Source: Melampsora larici-populina 98AG31 (Eukaryota > Basidiomycota > Pucciniomycetes > Pucciniales > Melampsoraceae). Taken from it: a DNA stretch of 64,000 nucleotides. Positions 11,667-21,728 of the stretch are shown one piece after another; position 1 is the first letter of the stretch; the number at the start of each line of letters is the position of its first letter. Where the stretch lies: NCBI RefSeq assembly GCF_000204055.1, contig NW_006768775.1, positions 1,720,850-1,784,849 of the forward strand, in the 5' to 3' direction. The notes under the pieces are model-generated. The model worked only from the letters and a program-made list of their open reading frames with translations. It was not told the DNA's origin and did no database searches. Made by a program: the position numbers and the translations under genes.

Positions 11667-13739
11667 ATATGACCTTGTTTTCATGAAAAGTTTGAGGAAG
11701 ACATCAAATATATCAGCAGTCAGTTCAACTTAGCAAACAGCTTCTCAGTTTCACAAAACAACAGAGCAATGGACTTAAGCATGATGCTCAAACAACCCAA
11801 TGTTCCAATGACACCTGCCCCCAGCCAGGTGCAAGGAAGCTTTCTGTGTCACAGTTTGAATGGTACTCCTGCCATTGTCCACTCAGGGTGAATAAAAAAA
11901 TGATGGGGTCTCCTTGTATGCAAAGAGGCAAGTTGTATTATTCCTCCTCAAGCATATCTCAATACCCTTTCTGACCAGATTGCATTTATTTTACTTATTC
12001 CATCATCCTCCAGAATTTTTGATACTCAAAAACAATACAATCCCATGATTGAGACACAAGCACAACAAAGGTAACCAGGCAAACAGCCCCTGGGGCTATG
12101 CCAGGAATTCCCAGCGCCAAATTACAATAGCCCACAGTATGATTGCAAGAACCCCTCTTCCCCAACCTGCTAAGAAATTTGCTCAAATGTTTTCCTCAGA
12201 AGATCTGTTGAGATTCCATAGTCTCCTGATCCATCAACAAGCTGATGATTGTAAGCAAGCAGAAGATTACCAGAACACCAAACACATGGTCACTTTGGTA
12301 ATTTGGCCAGGATCTTTTGTGAGGTACCACATCTTTGACTTCATATCTTCAAACTGTTACTTCAGTCCTCCTCAAATGCGGTAAAAAGGACAACCACTTT
12401 GGATGTTGGGATGGATATGAACTGGCCAACCTTTGTGTGAGTAGTACTCATCTGTCTGCTGAGATTAAGCGTTGAAATGGTGCGTGTGGTCTTCATGTGG
12501 TACACTCAATTAAAGACTGCATCTAGTTGACCTCTAAGAAGGGTGTTTGAGAAAGGCAAGGGAAGATTAAGGGTGATAAGCAGCTATTATGCTCAAGCTT
12601 TGTGGGACTTCCAGGGGCAGGATTTGCACTTTGGTAAACCATAGATACTGAGGCTACTTTAGACTCTGTAATACAACAGAAGCTTGGCTGTTTTGAGATT
12701 TATTTGTAGAGACAATGATGGCCCTGGATGTAAGGTCTTGGATGACCTTCACTAAAAGGTCTGACTTCTGTCTGATATGACTTCTCTCAAGCAGCACTAC
12801 CTTGGAACTTTGGTGTATACTTTGAAGATCTAACTCCAAAAAGTCCCAGATGAGGCTCTTGAAAGAGTCAGCAAAACGGCAACAACAAATAAGAAAGAAA
12901 TCCCCAAAGGGAACAATAAGAACAGATACAAACTCAACTAACTCTAAACAGTCCCAGATGAGACTCTCAAAATAGTGACGACTGTTCAGAGTTCAGCAAG
13001 GAAAGATGAAATGTATACAAGAATTGTCTAAACCCATAGTGTAACCCCTAATGCCATGATGTGCTGTGTACTCCTTACACTGGACTCATGGAGATCAGCA
13101 CATTGGGTGTTCAGCCTTACAACCATTAATAATGCTCAACAATGGTCTGTGTGAGGGGTCAGCTAATTTCAGGCTGACTCTTCAATAAACAAAGGTGAAG
13201 TGCGGGTAGTGTAATTTGATACACTGTCTTCACTTGGTACACCCAAGTGAAGACTTCAGTCAGTTGACCTCTAAAGAGAGGATTTAATGCCAGCGGGATG
13301 ACTGAGCTGTCCTTCTAAGGATCTGGCTTGGAGCTCTGGTTGATCTTACAACTCGGGAGCCTGCAGTATGTTATACTCTGAAGATTCAGAGATGCCAGGG
13401 GGGATTTGGACTCTTCAACAAGGTGCCCTTTGAAAATTACCAGCTTGTTTGGTTAGCTATTAAATCCACCAGCTCAGAACACCACTTAAGGTTTTACAAT
13501 CACCTGAACAAATAAAGAAAGGAACTATGATAATCAAAGTACAACAATATCACTTTACTCAATATTCTTGGTGAAGAACCAAGTAAGTTGTGATGATGAA
13601 TTGTGTGACGATAATGAGCTGGTTCTTCTAGGGTGAGAAGAAGGGGAGTTCATATATTCCAGACCTAGGCATCAAATTGTGGTTGGCGCTTAGGTTTTCT
13701 TTTCTCCGAGTTAGGTTTGGGTTAGGTTTACTATTACTA

Positions 13740-13925
13740 TTCACGACATAGTATGTCTTTGTACTTAAGTGACTCTTGATACTGAGCCATGAGGTGTATT
13801 CTTATGGTTTTAGACAGCTACATATATTTACATGTGTTTTTGCTGGCCCACAATCATGTACACAGGGCTCAGGGCTGGCACTACAGTCTTTATCAAGCTA
13901 CACAACTAACCACATACTCAAAGAT
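13740..13925 (+). repeat. Diverged direct repeat, copy 1
   Basis: The stretch shares ordered words with 14115-14300, including CTTAAGTG-CTCTTGA-ACTGA, ACATAT, and CAGGGCTCAGGGC followed by GGCA. It looks like an old tandem duplication of roughly 370-bp period. Confidence 0.4.
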
Positions 13926-14114
13926 CTTCTCAGTGGGAGTCCAGTAAAACATGGCTCTGTGTTGTGATTGTATGAAAAGATGGGGGATGATTCAAGGGAA
14001 GAATGGGGGTATATATATTCACAGGTCAAGCCTCAACTTGTGTTTGGTGTGTCAGTGAGGCTTGTCTAACAATGTGTCAACTTTTGGTTGACACTTGGGT
14101 TAGATTTATTATGT

Positions 14115-14300
14115 ATCTAACACATTACATACATGTGCTTAAGTGGCTCTTGACACTGACCCTCCAGATGTAGCTTATGTTATTTTACTATATTTTCATG
14201 TTACATATGTCAATGTTAGCCCGTGGTCCTGTAATCAGGGCTCAGGGCAGGCATTTTGCATTATCAGGCTCACAAGACATACACTACCCAGTTGAGCAAC
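14115..14300 (+). repeat. Diverged direct repeat, copy 2
   Basis: This is the partner of 13740-13925. The best conserved word is AATCAGGGCTCAGGGCAGGC against CACAGGGCTCAGGGCTGGC. Confidence 0.4.
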
Positions 14301-14600
14301 ACCTTGGCAAGGAATGGGAAGGCAACTTGCAATTTTGGAACAAAGAAGAGAAGCTCTGTTTAAGTCTTCCTTTGGCCAACAAAGTTAGACTGTTAATTGA
14401 CTTTGTTCAACTTCATATGTAGCTTTACCTACATATGCAAGCATCAGAACAATACCATGAACAGTGCCACAAGTGACTAGTTGTATTCCCAAATATCAAT
14501 CCCTACCTCTGCAGAGATGTTGATCAACACTTAGTCATGGTTTCAAAATCTAGTAACAAGGACTGCATGTCCTTGTCTGTGTTCCTTACCCACTGTAATA

Positions 14601-14774
14601 CAGTCAAATCTCTGAAATCTGGTGGGCTTGGTGGACGCCTTTTGGACCGGATAGCAGAGGTTATCGGATTTTAGAGTCAAACTCCCTGCTAAAAACCCAA
14701 CTTGGTGGACCAAAATTTGACCGCATATCAGAGGTTATTGGATTTTCAAGGACCGGATTGCAGAGGTTTGACTG
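14601..14774. mobile_element. 174-bp pogo/Tc1-type MITE with TA flanks
   Basis: The ends are CAGTCAAATCTCTGAAATC on the left and, inverted, CAGTCAAACCTCTGCAATCC on the right. Both are flanked by TA (14599-14600, 14775-14776), and the words AGAGGTTAT repeat internally. TIRs beginning CAGT with a TA duplication fit the Tc1/mariner-pogo group. No coding capacity is present. Confidence 0.65.
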
Positions 14775-15400
14775 TAGTAATTCTGCCTCCAGCAAAAGCA
14801 AAAGCCATATGTATCATCCTTGATTCAATTTCCCCAGATATGCCTGAGCCAATGGAAAAATCATCAAAACCATTGACACAAGCATCAGAAAACCTAATTT
14901 GTGAACCTGTGTCACTGTAAGGGGTTCCGCTCCACAGAACCTCCATTGTATTAACAAGAAACATAGATTCCTCATTTACACCTTACAAATAAAAACATGA
15001 ATACATAAAAAGGAAGAAAACATATTTGAAGAAATAAAAACTACCTATACACCTTTCTCACTTCAGTCTCAAGATTGTAAGACTAACATAACAGACACAT
15101 TTGAATTAAGAACCAGAGACCCTTTTCAATTAATAATGTAGTTACCATCCCCATCATAACTAGCCAAGGTATGACAAGGTATAAATCCCGAACCAGTAGA
15201 CTGAATTCAATACAATAAACTACCATCAACACAGCCACAATACTGTACTGCTATTGGTCCAGTACCGTATTGTTCCTGTTTTACCTGGTACCATACCTGA
15301 AAGTACAGTATACTCTTAGTTGATGGGTTTCATTGAAGCAAATCCAAAGGTTGATTAAGTACATAGAGGTGTCTTTGATGTTTTCCATAGTATGGGAGAA
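14775..15400. other. Intergenic, no gene seen
   Basis: AT-rich sequence with no supported gene. A small inverted element with GGTACC/CAGTA words is visible around 15200-15310 (palindromic TACTGTA, AGTACCGTATTG) but its ends are unclear. Confidence 0.35.
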
Positions 15401-15960
15401 CTTAGCTTAACACAAGCCCTCTCCGTGTGGCCATGTCTGTGCACCTTACAGAGGGCTCTGGAACTCCAACCTTTTTTTGATGTTTCCCGCTTATCTTGCT
15501 GATAAATACCACTTCACCTTGCAGGAAACTATGTCCAGGAATGGTTTCTACATGTCTTTGGCTATTGATCAACCAGGAAAGAATGCTCTGTCATTCTGTT
15601 TGCAAGACAAGTATCCAGGCTTTATGTCTCACTTGTAAAGGGGTGTACAGGCTGTATTTGCACTGCACGCAACTTAAGAAATTAAGAGACAGTACAGGCA
15701 GGTATTGTAAAGAAATCTACTTGGTTGGTTACACCACTCAGAGTGCCAACAACATGAGACCACAAGTATGTGTAGAAACTTATGCTGCACATCTTTGCCT
15801 GCACCTGGTGTTTATCAGCACGGAAAGCAGGAAAAAGCAAAAAACAACTCAAGCAGACTTAAGGTTTGAAGTCTCCATGCCAGAACTGGATAATTATTTG
15901 CAAGCCCCTCTGTGAGGTGTGCGGACGTGGCCGCACAGAGAGGGCTTGTGTTAAGCTAAG
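15401..15960. mobile_element. 560-bp non-autonomous TIR element
   Basis: The left end CTTAGCTTAACACAAGCCCT is repeated inverted at the right end (15941-15960), and similarity extends about 55 bp with mismatches (GTGTGGCCATGTCTGTG against GTGCGGCCACGTCCGCAC). A related single end lies at 26824-26876. An open frame of 139 codons inside (15496-15915) has no recognisable motif and I do not treat it as a gene. No clean target duplication was found. Confidence 0.6.
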
Positions 15961-16293
15961 GGATAGCAAACACTGAAGTAGGGCTGTGACCTGACCCCCG
16001 CCCCGGCCCGCCAACTCTGCCCAACACTTTCTTGGGAAAAGGCAGTCTGTGGCCCGCGGCACTCAAATAAGCTAAAAGTGCTCTCAGAAAGCCCTGTGGG
16101 TGCTCTGGCTGCCCCAACTGCCTGGCTGCCTGTGTGTTTTCCGGATAAAGAAAAAAATGGTGTCTATTTTGGTTTTTATATCTCTCTTGACAATCTAAGT
16201 AGGTACACACAGGTTGGACAAGAAAATAACACTTAATCCTGCAACACCTGTCAAAATTTTCCCTTTCTGCCCCCGTTTTTATAAGAGTATGAG

Positions 16294-16396
16294 CTTTGGA
16301 AGAACACGAGAGTTCTTTAGTAAGTGCTAAAAGAACACGAGTGATGTGGAAAAGCAAAGTACCTAGTGGTACAAGAAAACACAGATAAGAATGAAT
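16294..16396 (+). repeat. 103-bp direct repeat, copy 1
   Basis: The copy matches 16432-16534 with few mismatches (shared words TTCTTTAGTAAGTGCTAAAA and AAAGCAAAGTACCTAGTGGT). The offset is 138 bp. Confidence 0.75.
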
Positions 16397-16431
16397 TGCT
16401 TTAACACACAACACTACATAAAAGAACAAAC

Positions 16432-16534
16432 CTTTGGAAGAACACAAGGGTTCTTTAGTAAGTGCTAAAAGAACACAAGCAATGTGGAAAAGCAAAGTAC
16501 CTAGTGGTACGAGAAAACACAGATAAGAATGAAT
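16432..16534 (+). repeat. 103-bp direct repeat, copy 2
   Basis: This is the second copy of the tandem unit starting at 16294. No function is evident. Confidence 0.75.
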
Positions 16535-16803
16535 GAGAAAAAGGGAACAATAGTTGAGGAAACATTCAATCTTATATATAAAAGGAGATCTTGTAGAACC
16601 AAGGTACATGAATAGATAGAGAAGGAGAAGACATAATGATGTCAGAGAAGAAATGAAATAGATGAAGTTGACATCATATAGATATCAACTATGACGGAAT
16701 AGAAATGAAGTTCTAGACTTGTTAATTATCTCAATAGTTTTTGCACCCTTAATTGATTCAAGGTGTGCCCTGATTGGCCCTAAGTGATTTCTGGATCTCT
16801 ACT

Positions 16804-17171
16804 CAGGATGGGGGCGCAAAAAAAATAACTCAGCGCAGGGCGCGCCTAATCATCTCGGAAACAAGGTGGGCGCGCCCAAAGGCCTGTATGCCTCATAGTG
16901 AGAAAGTGGGGCTTTCCACATGTTTATTTTCTTATAAAATCCATTTCAAGTTGTTTTATGAATCAACTTCAATTAACAATTGACCTTCAAACAATTCATG
17001 TTCTACCTTATCAGCAACAAATATGTACATAAGGTTGGTTAAAATGCATTTCCTGGATTTTTTTCACATTTTTTTCATGATTTTTCATTTTTGCACGGTG
17101 AAAGGCCGCACCTGTTTTTCACAAAACGCGCCAGGGCGCGCCTTTTGTTTTAAGGCTGCGCCCCCATCCTG
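16804..17171. mobile_element. 368-bp GGCGCGCC-bearing TIR element
   Basis: Perfect 15-bp inverted ends (CAGGATGGGGGCGCA, 16804-16818 and 17157-17171) enclose an AT-rich core. At least three copies of the palindrome GGCGCGCC sit near the ends (about 16839, 16869, 17135). No coding capacity is seen and I found no convincing target duplication. The compositional pattern recurs in the element at 50401-50979. Confidence 0.6.
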
Positions 17172-17703
17172 AATCTCTGCGGGTCTACTCAACGCCGGGC
17201 AGTACCCCGGGGCCACCCCGTCACACTCATGTCCGGGTCACACCCCTACACTGAAGTGCCATTGAACCGATCTTTCAATTTCCTTGCAAAGAAAAGTATG
17301 TAGCCAAGGTCCACACAGGTCCACACTCTTCAATCTACATCTCCCCATATTGTGCACTACCTCACAATCTTCAAGACAAATAAAACTTCCTTTTCTGATC
17401 CAATCAATCACAACAAAGCACAAATGTATGTATCAAAAAAGTCGCACATATACAATGCAATAAGATTTGGTCTGACTAGGAAGCACTCAATCAAAAAAAA
17501 CACTAACAAATACATAAGAGACAAGTATTTGAATTTAAGGATGAGAAAATCTTCGTAAATTGCATTTCGTACTGGCACCAATATTGGACTCATCATTCCA
17601 GTATAAGATCGTTAAGAAAAAAAAACTGAGAGAGAAAGAACATAAACCATGATGAGGAGAAGAATAAAAAGTGATGAACTGATGTAAGCAAGATTTCTAT
17701 TGT
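17172..17703. other. Intergenic, 3' flank of the ATG3 gene
   Basis: No gene is supported. The stretch includes a GC-rich patch at 17172-17235 and then AT-rich DNA that probably carries the ATG3 3' untranslated region. Confidence 0.4.
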
Positions 17704-19454
17704 TTAAACACTTGTTGTGCTATCAATTTCGATTGTTGGGACCACAGATGAGATAAACTTCAAGAAAACGAGCAGATATCTATTGAGGTTTTTTCATAGA
17801 GGATAAAATGTATACGGTTCAATGATTTGTATCACAAAGACGAGGCAGGAGAATTTGAACTTACTGATCAACTCTCAAACCCTCAACTTCAGTCTCCTGG
17901 CCATCTGCATGAGAAGCAGCTGTAGGACTTCCACCCTTCTTTTCCTTTTCTTTCTCTTTATCCTTCACTACACCTGTAGCTTTCTTTACTACTCCACCAA
18001 TCCATCCTTTTTTCTTTCCACTACTACCAACATTACCACCAGCTGCTTTCTGTTGAGCTTCTTTGAAACTTCCATCCATACGTTCAATGACCTTTTTCAT
18101 CACACTAGCATGTTTACAAGGATGGACTGAGGCAAGGTTGAGACCATTGAGATGAGGGAAAGGTTCGATCGTTACTGTCTTCTGAGCGTAATCAGAGGAA
18201 ATGTCGGAGAAGGTTTGAGTGGGTGTTAACGGATTCTTGTGTTCATCGTATCCCATCAACCACATCCTGGGAGTTTGATAGTACCTATAAGGATGATTCA
18301 CTATGTTAGAGTCCAGTAGCAATATCGGACATTGCAAACTTTTGACACTGGAAAGGCGGGTGATCGAGAATTAGAGTCAAAGTAAAAGGCTCACTTGTCA
18401 TACGTGATAAGACAATCGTAGGTACGAACGATCACCAGATTACTAGGATTAGTCTGACCAACTTCAATTTTAGATCCGGAGGCAGGGTCGGCAGCTGCTT
18501 GAGTTGCTGTCGCATCATCAGCTTCCTCAATAACCCCACCGCCACCTTCAAGTTCATCATCCATGTCTGGAATATCATCCATATTCGGAATAGCTTCTTC
18601 ACCATCTGGCATCGATGGAGCGTTGATATCAGAAGAAAGTGAGAGGGATGCTACATTAGGTTCTACATCTGGAATATCTCCGATATCTGTTTTAGCAGAT
18701 TGTGCAGCTGCAACGACGAAAGGATAGACCAAAACAACATATAATCAGGGTTCAGCAAAGTAATTTGCGAGAGGAATGCAAGTGACTCACTTCGAGCAGT
18801 GTGAGTCACAGCCCAATCTTCATCATCGCCTGTCTTCACGGCTCCTTCGGCCGCAAAACTCATCATTGTCTCAGCGTCTTCATCGGCGTCTGTGTAAACC
18901 ATTTGAGAGGCTCTACGTAGACAAGCAACTGCGAGAAAGATCGATGGAAAGAGCGATGGAAAGAGACGACGAAGAGAGGGGTGTTAGTTACTCATATGAC
19001 CAGCTTCTGAACTCATAGAACAAGCAATCCAATGGTTTGGATCACTTCAGCTTGAGTTTCCGATGCCTTTCTAGCTGACTTGAAGATTGTTGTGCTTTGA
19101 ATGTGAAAATAACTTACCATTTCTTGAAATAAGGTATTGCTTATTTTCCGGTAAGAAATCACGACGTTTGGATGGATCACCAGATTCCCAAGACCAAGTT
19201 GGAAACTTATAACAAAGGAAGTCTCCTGCTGCAACAAACTCCTCTGGAATTCGTTCAAATGCAATGAGTTGAGAAAAGGGTTAGATATGTAGTTCTGATT
19301 TTAGATATTAGATTGAATGAGAAAGAGACGAAGGGAAGATGATACCTGGAGTGATTCGACCGTGTTCTTTGAATTTAGATTCCCTTAAGACAGGTGCAAG
19401 GTAATCTCTTACAGCCCAAAAGTGAGTTTGAGTGAATTGTTGAAGCGATTGCAT
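17704..19454 (-). CDS. ATG3: Autophagy-related protein 3 (Atg3, E2-like enzyme)
   Basis: Atg3 transfers Atg8 to phosphatidylethanolamine during autophagosome formation in the cytosol. Six exons close to 393 codons: 19454-19346, 19243-19118, 18928-18791, 18707-18395, 18284-17865, 17779-17704. The N-terminal signature runs [25 protein letters not shown], given here in two parts joined over an intron (split at ITP/EEF), followed by YKFPTW and [13 protein letters not shown] long acidic, flexible insert follows (about residues 135-225), then [14 protein letters not shown]. The catalytic Cys lies in the HPC motif ([14 protein letters not shown]), and the C-terminal block is YLLVFLKF followed by [10 protein letters not shown]. 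All introns are GT-AG. The length is slightly above most fungal Atg3 because of the acidic insert. I am confident of the family and of the frame closure; minor boundary shifts are possible. Confidence 0.93.
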
Positions 19455-20550
19455 TATGATACGTTTGATTTGATGATAGTTTGTTCGTTAATTAATCGTG
19501 GTTCGACGATGGAGGTGCCGAATGTCTGATAGTGTTCGGTTGTTCGATGAGATCTTGTTCTTTAAAGTGGTGAAGAGGGTTATGAAAGACCGAATCTTCG
19601 AATTCCATGTCTTAGTCGGGATCAGCGGACTTCCCCGGGCTTGACAGAACCCCTGAGAGAGCCGTGAGACCCGGGGTGCGGGATGTGGGTCAAACGTTGT
19701 TTCTCCCGACACTACGGTGGCTCTAAAGTGACACTTGAGTCACATCGTCAAAAACCATAAAAATGATGTTTGCGACCACAAAAAACCCAACAAAAATCTC
19801 CACCAAATCCCCAAATGGGATGTGCTTGCACATGGGTGTGAAAAATTCAAAGTTACAAACTTCTATATACACAGGTTAAATTCCTCAAAAAGAAAAAAAA
19901 AGTCAATATTTCTCAACATCAAGCGACAACAGAGGAATCAGTTTGGCTCGTTGAGAGGCAGGTGGGACAAAACCAGAGTGTGCTACGCATGATGGCCCTG
20001 AGGCCTAGATTGCAGAAATGATTTTGGCCCCGGGGAGACTTGATGAGGAAGAGCACATGAGGACGGCCAACTTGGCGCTGAACTACTCCACTGGAGTGTT
20101 CCCCGCTTGACCAAAAAATAGAAAATATACAATACAGTGCTGAACTGCTTTGGATATAACCTGTTTGAGCAAATACAAACGAGGTCTTTTTCGGATCTGA
20201 AGTAAGGTGGCATAGGGTATATATATTGATCAATGAGGAGTGGTTCATCTTTTGTGTGAGGTGACTCAGCTTTTGTTTTTCAACCTCGACAGAAGACTCA
20301 TACACTTGTTGATATGTAGATCTTCCCTCAGGCTGATGACGAGGGGCCATTGGCTGCCATTGGGTGTTACTATAAGTATCTATACTGGTATAATCAATGC
20401 AAACATACTCTATAAAAGTGAAATGAAATTGAAGTCGACTTAGTCAAACTTCTCTTTCTATTTACATGTTTGGTGTTACTATATATATCGTGATTCAAAA
20501 TAAAGAAAAAATAAATTAATTCCAACCCGACTTTTTCTTTTCTGTTCGAC
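19455..20550. other. Intergenic between divergently spaced genes, with repeat relic
   Basis: This is the upstream region of ATG3 and downstream region of the Egh16-like gene. No gene is supported. A diverged repeat relic occupies about 19955-20115 and is listed separately. Confidence 0.4.
19955..20115 (-). repeat. Relic related to the Ngaro B repeat and its spacer
   Basis: The stretch shares ordered words with 2376-2530 (GGGAC, TGCTACNCATG, GATTGCA, TGGCGCTGA, CTCCACTGGAGTG, CCCC). The similarity runs across the B2/spacer boundary at 2482, so the relic represents a continuous unit that the retrotransposon end partly overlaps. Confidence 0.5.
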
Positions 20551-21728
20551 TTAAGATCGCCTAGCTCCAACGGTTGATGAAGATATTTCTTCCATTAGTT
20601 CTGTTGGACCAAAAGTGTCTGACCTTTTTATAAGACGAAAATGTGGAATTCTTTTGGATTTGTGTCTTGGAATGGTTGAGGTAAGTTGAACTTTATCAGG
20701 TGTGCGTTGATTAGGAGTACTGGCACTTCGGTTCTGAGTTTGACCAGAGTTGGAGTTTTGTGTAAATGCCATACATCCTCCGAATGGTCCATTCCTAGCG
20801 GTCTAAGAATCAATCATTCAAGTTAGCAACCGGATAACTTCCAGGGTGTTTCTATTTCAGATGAAATGTGTTGAGGACTAGGGAATGAACGGAACCACAA
20901 CTAACGTTCAAACATCGAACAACACATGTTTTTCCATCGGTACCTCCAGTACATTGCATTCCTGGAGGGATTTGGGTGACAATAGGAAAATTGGTGGCCT
21001 GTGCGTTAGACTGTCCATTTCTCCCGGGGACGTTGACAATCATTTCAGCACGTGTGAATGATGTACCGGAGGCAGTTGGATCCACTGCACATAAGTATCC
21101 ACCTCCACCTGTTTGAGTCGGGGCAGGATGTAATCAATAAAAATGAAACCATCGGAACAGTGGATAGTGCGTAAGATTTAAAAGGGTGAAATATTACTTG
21201 CCATCTGCGTTAACCTGATGACCGACCATTCGAATGAGTCCGCTTCGCCCAACATCGGGCAAACCTTTCCTCTCGGCTGAAGGTCGGAGTCCGGTTATAA
21301 CGAGAGGTTCACGGTAAGCGGTGAGGAAGAAGTACATGGGATTGGTAATGCGGCTGACCTTTTTGAAGCTCGGATGGTAAGTCAAGAGTTCCGCCAGCTA
21401 CGGTCCGACCACATGGTGGACCTGTCCCAGCACTCAATTCTGCTTGGCTGAATACGGCAGAATCTAATTGAAAAGGGACTGGCCTAGGGAGAATAGATGG
21501 AACGCAGGAAAAGATTCGCTTCAGTATCTGGCTTGGTAATCACTCGAAATACGCGAGTTTGGATTGGTAAGGGCAGACTGACTGTGATCCGGTTCTCGGC
21601 GTTGTAGGTACAACACCCATTCCAACACCGACGTTTCCATTTGTTTCGCCGTCCATGCGAATGAGCACCAAATGACCAGTGACAAGATGGCTGATGCAAA
21701 TCAAAGGGAGTAAACACTTGAGCGCCAT
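20551..21728 (-). CDS. Egh16-like secreted protein
   Basis: This is a predicted secreted protein of the gEgh16/Egh16-like family, first noted in appressoria of plant-infecting fungi; its molecular role is not established. Five exons close to 276 codons: 21728-21553, 21483-21359, 21276-21202, 21108-20906, 20802-20551. The chosen ATG (21728) gives a hydrophobic signal peptide of about 18 residues ending at VTG-H; an ATG 11 codons upstream is possible. Family hallmarks are an N-terminal GVGMGVV/TPRTGSQ segment, PPCGRT, the GHQVNADGGGGYLC line, a RAEMIVNVPG segment, IPPGMQCTGG, TCVVRC and NGPFGGC. The intron after HQVNAD appears to use a GC donor (GCAAGT). The C-terminal ~75 residues are Ser/Arg-rich and not part of the core domain. 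Confidence 0.8.

Larger units (their letters stand above)
11667..14600. other. Intergenic with diverged internal duplications
   Basis: No gene is supported. Related stretches occur twice: about 12484-12550 resembles 13215-13290 (GGTACAC, GTTGACCTCTAA words), and about 13740-13925 resembles 14115-14300. These look like old duplicated repeat DNA. Confidence 0.4.

Noticed and set aside
15496..15915. 139-codon open frame inside the 560-bp TIR element
   Set aside because: It has no motif and low coding likelihood; the element is better seen as non-autonomous.
15956..16609. 217-codon minus-strand frame with repeated hydrophobic phrases
   Set aside because: The repeated phrase is simply the translation of the 103-bp direct repeat; no start or splice context supports a gene.
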